Source: Erythrobacter sp. (GTDB taxonomy: Bacteria > Pseudomonadota > Alphaproteobacteria > Sphingomonadales > Sphingomonadaceae). Taken from it: DNA of 21,658 nucleotides. The notes under the pieces were generated by a model that was given only the letters and a program-made list of their open reading frames with translations, was not told the DNA's origin and did not search any database. Position numbers and translations under genes: made by a program. How positions within the stretch are numbered: position 1 is the stretch's first letter; every line of letters begins with the position of its first letter. Shown here in pieces: positions 16,911 through 21,658 of this stretch. The stretch lies in the NCBI GenBank assembly GCA_002695185.1, contig NZOF01000062.1, forward strand, positions 1 to 21,658. The letters run 5' to 3'.

Positions 16911-17932
16911 TGCGGCTCGTGGGCATCGCTCTCCTCGCCGTCGCGACTCCCGCTTGAGCGCAACACGATCACCGGAGTCATGCTGGCGCCTCACAGCAGG
17001 ACCCGGCCGATTCCCATGCGGGGCATCGTATGGACGGTGCCGAAGGCAATCCCCATGCGGGGCACGACATGCCGCCGGAACCCTCCGCAGCGCCCGATCC
17101 TCATGCCGGCCACGCCATGCCTTCAGCCGCGCCGATGGAAGCGCACCAGGCCCATGCAGGCCATGAACCGGGCATTCCCGACCCGCCGGTGCGCGGGCCA
17201 TCGGCGGCGGCCATGGGCGGCCCCGATCACGCCGCCGATGCCATATTCGGCGCGGCGGCCATGGCTCCGGCGCGCGAAATCGTGCGCCGCGAACATGGCG
17301 ATATCAAAAGCCACAATATCCTGATCGATCAGCTCGAAGCCGTGATCGGCAAGGGCAAGGACGGCTATGCCTGGGACGTGCAGGGCTGGTATGGCGGCGA
17401 TATCGACAAGCTCTGGCTCAAGACCGAAGGCGAAAGCCACTTCGACGACAGCCCGGAAAGTGTCGAGGCGCAGGCGCTCTGGAGCCACGCGCTCGATCCG
17501 TGGTGGAACCTCCAGGCCGGCATACGCCACGATTTTCGGTCCGGACCGGACCGCACCTACGCTGTCATCGGCGTTCAGGGCCTTGCCCCTTACTGGTTCG
17601 AGATCGACAGTGCGCTGTTCCTGTCCGACAAGGGTGACGTCACCGCGCGAATCGAAGCGGAATATGACCAGCGCCTGACCCAGAAGCTGATCCTCCAGCC
17701 AACCGCCGAACTGAACTTCTCCGCGCAGGACGTTCCCGAGCTGGGCATCGGTTCCGGGCTGTCCACCGCCGAGTTGGGGTTGCGTCTGCGCTACCAGTTC
17801 GTGCCGGAGTTCGCGCCCTATATCGGCGTGAAATATGAACGCGCCTTTGGCGACACGGCGGATTTTCGCCGCGCCCGCGCTGAAAGCAGAGGTGGGTGGA
17901 ATTTCCTGATCGGAATCCGGTCCTGGTTCTGA
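16907..17932 (+). pseudogene. copB: copB, copper-resistance outer-membrane protein, interrupted by an in-frame stop
   Basis: The reading frame opens in an ATGA overlap with the multicopper oxidase stop and encodes a signal peptide, MMRLVGIALLAVATPA, then TGA (16955-16957), then AQHDH in the same frame. The stop sits where signal peptides normally read A-W-A before the cut, so it looks like a TGG-to-TGA change. The rest is intact for 324 more codons: a Met/His-rich region (about 20-80, repeats of HAGH) and a CopB beta-barrel domain that begins near IFGAAAMAPAREIVRREHG and ends in a terminal Phe. Translation from ATG 17030 would give 300 residues without a signal peptide. It is either a real nonsense mutation or a sequencing error. 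Confidence 0.88.
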
Positions 17933-17946
17933 GGGATATGGTTATC

Positions 17947-17979
17947 GGACCGGCGGGCCTGATCGAGGTGCGCCGGTCC
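17947..17979 (+). terminator. stem-loop after copB, possible terminator
   Basis: GGACCGGCG (17947-17955) pairs perfectly with CGCCGGTCC (17971-17979) around a 15-base loop. A pyrimidine-rich but not strictly T-rich stretch (TCCTGTCTTTCTG) follows on the + strand. It lies between the converging copB and arsR-type genes, where a terminator is expected. The loop is long and the T-tract is weak. Confidence 0.5.
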
Positions 17980-18015
17980 TCCTGTCTTTCTGTGAACAAA
18001 TATTACTGGGCGCGA

Positions 18016-18366
18016 TCATTCGTCGTCGTGATCCTCATCCATATGGCTGGCCATGTCGATGAGCATGGTGCTCACATGGGCATCCGCCACTTCATAGAAT
18101 ATCTGCTTGCCGTGTCGCTCGCTACGGACGAGGCGCGCGCCGCGCAGGAGGCGCAGATGGTGGCTGACCAGCGTTTGCGACAGATCGAGGCTTTCGGCGA
18201 TGTCGCCCACCGATCGCGGCGTTTGCAGGCAATAGAGCAGAATACGCAGGCGGGAGGGATCGCCCAGCAAGCGGAAAGTTTCGGCCAGGATCGTTACGTC
18301 GTGGCTCGACAGTCCCTGAGAATGCTTAGGATTGCCATGATCGTCAGAGTTGGTGGTGTCGGACAT
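18016..18366 (-). CDS. ArsR/SmtB-family repressor with alpha-5 metal site
   Basis: The 116-residue winged-helix repressor has the ArsR core FRLLGDPSRLRILLYCL and recognition helix LDLSQTLVSHHLRLLRGARLV. Its last helix carries D95-x-H97 and H108-x-x-E111, the exact spacing of the alpha-5 site of SmtB and CzrA that binds Zn2+ or Co2+ across the dimer. CadC-type N-terminal Cys ligands are absent, so a Zn/Co-type inducer fits better than Cd/Pb. Metal binding would release it from operators and derepress transcription. Targets seen here are the near-identical operators at 5490-5508 and 19921-19939, and possibly its own promoter. The start has GAGG about 6 bases upstream. The C-terminal HMDEDHDDE tail adds acidic/His residues. 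Confidence 0.92.
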   Translation of the reverse strand: MSDTTNSDDHGNPKHSQGLSSHDVTILAETFRLLGDPSRLRILLYCLQTPRSVGDIAESLDLSQTLVSHHLRLLRGARLVRSERHGKQIFYEVADAHVSTMLIDMASHMDEDHDDE

Positions 18367-18377
18367 CAGGAGCCTCT

Positions 18378-18394
18378 TATACGTGAATATATGA
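18378..18394 (-). promoter_or_regulatory. possible ArsR/SmtB half-site before the repressor gene
   Basis: On the minus strand TCATATATTCACGTATA resembles the right half of the shared operator (ATATTCATGT) but lacks the left ATGAACAC. It lies 12 bases before the repressor ATG, so binding would allow autorepression. The match is partial. Confidence 0.35.
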
Positions 18395-18469
18395 CGATGT
18401 GTAGATTTATGATCCTTCTAGGGCCAGCCTTGACCACCCGCTAGCCAACCAATTGCCGGTTTTCCTCGA

Positions 18470-18803
18470 TCATCCCCTTGCACTTGTGGAACCGGCTTGC
18501 CGGAGCAGCAGCGGAATGAGGCTCGTCGCGATTACCGGGAAAATCAGCCAATTGATCGCCATCCAACCCGAGCTGTGCAAGATCGTGCCGGCAAGAAAGG
18601 AAACAGCCGCTGTGGTCGCGAAGGCCGAGTCCGAACAGGCTGACGGGGAAGGTAACCCAGGCGGGATCGGGCGAGAGTTGCTGACCGACCAGCCCGCCGA
18701 GCGACATCACGATCGGCGGGCTGGCGCCGCCCAAGGCTTGCGCGGCAGTGAGAACAGCGATGTTCCTGCGGGCGTTTGGTTCCCGTTCATTGCCAAGAGC
18801 CAC
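18470..18803 (-). pseudogene. MFS transporter relic: N-terminus joined out of frame to C-terminus
   Basis: The minus strand first encodes the start of a major facilitator transporter, from about GTG 18803, with the stretch NIAVLTAAQALGGASPPIVM then SLGGLVGQQLSPDPAWVTFP. At about 18620/18621 the recognisable frame shifts. The other frame then reads ATTAAVSFLAGTILHSSGWM and AINWLIFPVIATSLIPLLLR, which looks like the last transmembrane helix pair of the same kind of transporter, ending at TGA 18472-18470. Ten or so helices in between are missing, so this is an internal deletion, not a working gene. It lies directly downstream of the CDF exporter on the same strand and was probably part of that operon. 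Confidence 0.7.
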
Positions 18804-18865
18804 CTTCAGGCACCGGGAGGCAGTCTGACAGAGCATTTCAGATAGGCTGCACCAACGTCCGCCTA

Positions 18866-19891
18866 TCAGTGGGAGCAAGCGTGTTTCACGCCGCCGTGGC
18901 TGTGGCTGGGATGGTCGTGCCCAGGTCCGCGTCCCTCATCCCGCTTGCTGCCGGGAGCGAGGCTGCACGTCTCGCCTTCCTCGTTCCAATCCACCGCTAC
19001 AGTGGCGTGCTCGATCTCGAAATGGCTCTCCAACTCGCGTTCCACTGCACGCACCACTACGCGGGCCTCGGTGTCGTTCGCCGGTCGGACGTGCATCGTC
19101 GCCAGCGTGCGGCCCGACGTGATCGACCAGACATGGATATGGCCGACCGCAGCCACGCCCGGCACATGCTCCAGAATATGGCGCTCGATCTTCTCCGGCG
19201 CCGCGCCGTCGGGCGCGCCTTCGAGCAGGATGTGCAGCGACTTGCCCGCCAGTTTCCATGCGCTACGCAGTACCAGCAGGGAGACGACCACCGACAGGAT
19301 GGGGTCGATCGGCGTCCAGCCCGTCAGGTAGATCACGATCGCCGCGCCCACGGCGCCGACCGAGCCGAGCAGGTCGCCCATGACGTGGAGCGCCGCGCCC
19401 TTGATGTTGACATGCTCGCTGTCGCCGCGCGTCAGAATCCAGAAGACGAGGATATTGACCAGCAGCCCCGCGATCGCGACCCCGAACATCGGGCCGGCAA
19501 GGATCGGCTGCGGCTCCTGAAAGCGCTGCCAGGCTTCATAGACGATCCAGCCGACGATCGCGAACAGGGTGACGGCGTTGACGAAGCCGGCGATCACCTC
19601 GAAACGCAGATAGCCGAAGGTGCGTTTGGAATCAGCCGCGCGCTGGCCGAAACGGAAGGCGGCATAGGCGAGCGCCAGCGCCGCCGCGTCGGTCATCATA
19701 TGGCCGGCGTCCGCCAGCAGCGCCAGCGACCCTGAAAGCAGACCGCCCACGACCTCGACCGCCATGAAGGTGAAGATCAGGCCGAACGACAGCAGCACCT
19801 TGCGCTCATTGTCGCTGGTGATGGTCGGCGTGTGCGAATGATCGTGGTCGTGATCGTGGCCATGACCATGGTCGGCGTGCGAGTGGGCCAT
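18866..19891 (-). CDS. czcD: CzcD/ZitB-like cation diffusion facilitator (Zn/Co/Cd exporter)
   Basis: This inner-membrane antiporter of the CDF family moves divalent cations out of the cytoplasm in exchange for protons. The 341 residues start with a His-rich tail (12 of the first 20 or so are His/Asp), followed by six transmembrane helices (about 30-215) and a cytoplasmic ferredoxin-like domain (about 220-310). The transport site is H64-x3-D68 in TM2 (GHMMTD) and H169-x3-D173 in TM5 (HVMGD), the His/Asp combination typical of Zn-selective members. A second His/Cys-rich tail (HDHPSHSHGGVKHACSH) ends the protein. It has its own SmtB-type promoter. The His-rich linker of DmeF-type Co/Ni exporters is absent. 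Confidence 0.92.
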   Translation of the reverse strand: MAHSHADHGHGHDHDHDHSHTPTITSDNERKVLLSFGLIFTFMAVEVVGGLLSGSLALLADAGHMMTDAAALALAYAAFRFGQRAADSKRTFGYLRFEVIAGFVNAVTLFAIVGWIVYEAWQRFQEPQPILAGPMFGVAIAGLLVNILVFWILTRGDSEHVNIKGAALHVMGDLLGSVGAVGAAIVIYLTGWTPIDPILSVVVSLLVLRSAWKLAGKSLHILLEGAPDGAAPEKIERHILEHVPGVAAVGHIHVWSITSGRTLATMHVRPANDTEARVVVRAVERELESHFEIEHATVAVDWNEEGETCSLAPGSKRDEGRGPGHDHPSHSHGGVKHACSH

Positions 19892-19920
19892 TATCGAGCT
19901 TTCATGACATATACATTAAA

Positions 19921-19953
19921 CACATCAATATGTGTTCATATAATGTATGTCAA
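19921..19953 (-). promoter_or_regulatory. promoter with ArsR/SmtB-type operator for czcD
   Basis: On the minus strand TTGACA (19953-19948), a 17-base spacer and TATTGA (19930-19925) form the promoter. The overlapping operator ATGAACACATATTGATGTG (19939-19921) matches the RND-operon operator at 18 of 19 bases. The -10 ends 34 bases before the czcD ATG, the same as for the His-rich leader gene. Confidence 0.75.
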
Positions 19954-20012
19954 TATGCCTATGTGCCGATGGATAATGACCCGGCCGACCTCTTGTTCTT
20001 TAGACAGTTTTG

Positions 20013-20052
20013 GGGATGAAAGCCGCATCGGTCTAGGAGCGGCCTGCATCCC
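20013..20052. repeat. interrupted inverted repeat downstream of integrase
   Basis: GGGATG (20013-20018) and GCCGC (20022-20026) pair with GCGGC (20039-20043) and CATCCC (20047-20052), an 11-bp stem with a 3-base internal loop and a 12-base apex. No T-tract follows on either strand, so a Rho-independent terminator is doubtful. It lies in the 180-base gap between the integrase end and czcD, which otherwise holds only the czcD promoter. Confidence 0.45.
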
Positions 20053-20071
20053 ATACCATCGTGTGCAATTG

Positions 20072-21436
20072 TCAGGCGGCCAGCCGTTGTGACGTTTCAG
20101 CTTGTGCTGTTGAGTCTTGATGGGGCGTCAGAAACCGAACCAACGCAGCCTTACGCGAGCCCCGATCAAGCGCATAATGTGTATGTGTCAGCTCAGCACC
20201 ATTGAGCAGCGCATGGATGTAGCCGGACACCGTATCGGCCGCCATGACGAGGGCTGCATCGAGCGTATGCACATAACGGCTGGTGATAGAGCCGGTGGCA
20301 TGGCCGAGAAGCGCCGCGATGGTGATCTCGGTGAAACCAAGGTCGTTCGCCAGGCTGGCGAAGCTGTGGCGCAGTACATGAGCGGTGATGTCCGCCAGCT
20401 CCGTCCCGGCGAAGATCTTTTCCCAATGCCGAGGGAAGCTGCCGAACGGCTTGGCCAGGTTCCGCTCGCCGGGAAACACATAGGGGCTGTCGCCGCTCAT
20501 GTCCCGCTCGTCGAAATACTCCAGCACCGGCAAGCCCATCGGCCGCACGGACTGACCTTCCTTCGTATCCTCGAACCGGAAGCAACTCCCCACGGTGTCG
20601 AGTTCCGTTTTGCGCAGCTTGATGACCTCACTGCGCCGGCAACCCGACATGGCGATCTGACGGATCATCTCCACGGTGCGCGTGTAGCGTTCATCCTCGG
20701 CGGCATTGGCAAGGATGCGCCCGAGGGCGCGATACTCGTCCTCGTTCAGACGGCGCTGGCGCACGGCGTCCTTGGGCTTGCGGATGCCATGCGCCGGATT
20801 GACCTCGATGATGCCCAGGTCATCCCGTGCATAGGTGAAGATGCCACCCAGGAGACCGACGGTGCGGCTAGCGACGCCGATGCCGCCCCGTACGATCGAC
20901 TTACCGCGCAGTTTCTCCGTCTTCTCGATCCCGCGCGTCTTGCCCGCCATGATGTCCTTCATCATGGTCGTCACGTCGGCCTTGGTGACGTGGGTGACGC
21001 GCTTCTTGCCCAGGAGTGGGATGATGTGGCGGTTGATCCGGCCGAGGTCGGTGATCTTGGTGCTGGCCTTCTTCGGCCGCCCGCCCTTGCCGAGGATGCG
21101 GCCGGCTTCGAGTTCCGCGATATACAGCTCGCAAAGCTCCTTTACCGAGATCGCCTTGCGCGCGCTGTTCCGGTTTTCGAGGGGATCGTTCCCCTTGGAG
21201 ACTTCGGCCAGGGCTTGAATGGCCAGCGTGCGCGCTTGCTCGGCGGTGATCTGTCCGTGCCGGCCCAGCTTCATCCGCCGCCGCACATTGTTGGCGTTTC
21301 GATAATCGACGAAGTAGGTCCGGGTGCCGGAGGGCAGGACGAAGACGCCAAAGCCCTTCAGCTCGCCGCACCAAACGGTGTATTGACGGTCGCGTGGTTC
21401 GGACTTGTCCACGACGGTTTTCGTAAGTTTCGACAT
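20072..21436 (-). CDS. int: tyrosine recombinase integrase of the element
   Basis: This 454-residue phage-type integrase inserts and excises the element at the tRNA gene. It has an N-terminal DUF4102-like arm-binding region (about 15-90, GVFVLPSGTRTYFVDYR and MKLGRHGQITAEQAR), a core-binding helical domain (about 95-205) and the catalytic domain (about 225-400). Catalytic residues are all present: R267 (SGCRRSE), K292, H353-x-x-R356 (HVLRHSF), H379 (LLGHA) and nucleophile Y388 (SRYVH). It ends with a 60-residue extension. The start has GAGGT just upstream. It is transcribed away from the attachment site, as is usual, and appears functional. Confidence 0.95.
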   Translation of the reverse strand: MSKLTKTVVDKSEPRDRQYTVWCGELKGFGVFVLPSGTRTYFVDYRNANNVRRRMKLGRHGQITAEQARTLAIQALAEVSKGNDPLENRNSARKAISVKELCELYIAELEAGRILGKGGRPKKASTKITDLGRINRHIIPLLGKKRVTHVTKADVTTMMKDIMAGKTRGIEKTEKLRGKSIVRGGIGVASRTVGLLGGIFTYARDDLGIIEVNPAHGIRKPKDAVRQRRLNEDEYRALGRILANAAEDERYTRTVEMIRQIAMSGCRRSEVIKLRKTELDTVGSCFRFEDTKEGQSVRPMGLPVLEYFDERDMSGDSPYVFPGERNLAKPFGSFPRHWEKIFAGTELADITAHVLRHSFASLANDLGFTEITIAALLGHATGSITSRYVHTLDAALVMAADTVSGYIHALLNGAELTHTHYALDRGSRKAALVRFLTPHQDSTAQAETSQRLAA

Positions 21437-21460
21437 AAGTACCTCGCTAGTGCGGGCTCA

Positions 21461-21482
21461 AAAACTCACCAAAATCTCACCA
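21461..21482. repeat. 11-bp tandem repeat, candidate integrase arm-type sites
   Basis: AAAACTCACCA and AAATCTCACCA follow each other directly with one mismatch, an 11-base spacing close to one helical turn. They lie 25 bases upstream of the integrase start, between it and the tRNA-derived core. Short direct repeats of this kind near attachment cores serve as arm-binding sites for integrases of this family. Two copies could also arise by chance. Confidence 0.45.
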
Positions 21483-21613
21483 CCGTATCGAAAACTGTGG
21501 GTGTCGTTGGCGTAGCACAGAGAACCCTTACGATCAATAAAATGCTGTATAAACAGCGTGTTATCGTACTCTAGCGTTGGATTGGTAAGCCTGTCGTAGC
21601 GTTGTGGTTCTAG

Positions 21614-21658
21614 CTCCGAAGGCAAAGGCCAGTGGTTCGAATCCACTTGGGTGCACCA
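21614..21658 (+). tRNA. 3' part of tRNA-Arg(CCG), candidate attachment site
   Basis: The last 45 bases read as a tRNA 3' end: anticodon loop CTCCGAA with anticodon CCG (21616-21618), anticodon-stem 3' strand GGCAA, variable loop AGGCC, T arm AGTGG-TTCGAAT-CCACT (21631-21647), acceptor strand TGGGTGC, discriminator A and CCA. The preceding bases (TCTAG) do not pair with GGCAA, so the 5' half is absent and the homology starts at or near the anticodon loop. This is what remains at one end after integration into a tRNA gene. The complete tRNA would lie at the other end of the element, outside the window. No 5' half is seen in the window. Confidence 0.82.

Noticed and set aside
16955..16957. TGA in copB as a selenocysteine codon
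   Set aside because: The position is the last part of a signal peptide where Trp is usual, and no catalytic role or selenocysteine-insertion hairpin is apparent. A nonsense change or sequence error is simpler.
20117..21574. 485-codon + strand ORF opposite the integrase
   Set aside because: The integrase on the other strand has all catalytic residues; this frame has no recognisable domain and runs into the attachment region.
21458..21646. 62-codon minus-strand ORF beginning MDSNHWPLPSELEPQ
   Set aside because: It is the antisense of the tRNA-Arg 3' end plus the attachment region. The N-terminal SNH pattern is a known artefact of translating the T arm backwards.

Overview
The window is GC-rich and is read as the distal part of an integrative conjugative element or genomic island from an alphaproteobacterium, most likely a sphingomonad. 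The reasons are the trbG-trbI-DUF2274 order, a CueR/HmrR-type regulator, a CopA-CopB pair with a Met/His-rich multicopper oxidase, and a tyrosine integrase next to the 3' part of a tRNA-Arg gene. The species call is inference. No insertion sequence, rRNA or CRISPR array was seen.

Layout. 1-2.45 kb: end of a conjugative type IV secretion (trb) operon on the + strand. 2.46-4.88 kb: a minus-strand unit of a chimeric efflux gene, a LysR regulator and a small exclusion-like protein, coupled by overlap or by a 2-base gap. 4.88-5.66 kb: a recombined junction with a trbB relic, MerR-type promoter signatures and an ArsR/SmtB-type operator. 5.54-11.53 kb: a + strand operon of His-rich leader peptide, RND pump, adaptor, outer-membrane factor and a tiny Tat-like Cys-tailed protein, with ATGA or longer overlaps. 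11.58-17.93 kb: copper module, with copA ATPase and cueR on the minus strand and copZ-like chaperone, multicopper oxidase and copB on the + strand; the divergent halves each carry a CueR-type promoter. 18.0-19.9 kb: minus-strand zinc/cobalt-type module of CzcD-like CDF exporter, an MFS relic and an SmtB-type repressor. 20.07-21.66 kb: integrase, putative arm-type repeats and the tRNA-Arg(CCG) 3' end, read as the attachment site.

How the genes work together. Copper would be moved from cytoplasm to periplasm by CopA, carried by the CopZ-like protein, and oxidised in the periplasm by the multicopper oxidase; CueR would switch on both divergent promoters. CopB, the outer-membrane partner, has a nonsense codon in its signal peptide. 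Divalent metal would be handled by the CDF exporter and probably by the RND operon. Their promoters are near copies (TTGACA, 17-base spacer, 18 of 19 operator bases shared, same distance to the start codon), so one ArsR/SmtB repressor probably controls both.

Most unusual points: the RND operon appears to carry the promoter and His-rich first codons of a czcD-like gene as a leader peptide; an adaptor and an outer-membrane factor are fused in frame, as if the pump between them had been deleted; trbB and an MFS gene have also lost their middles; copB has one in-frame stop; and the RND operon ends with an unrecognised 46-residue Tat-like Cys-tailed protein.
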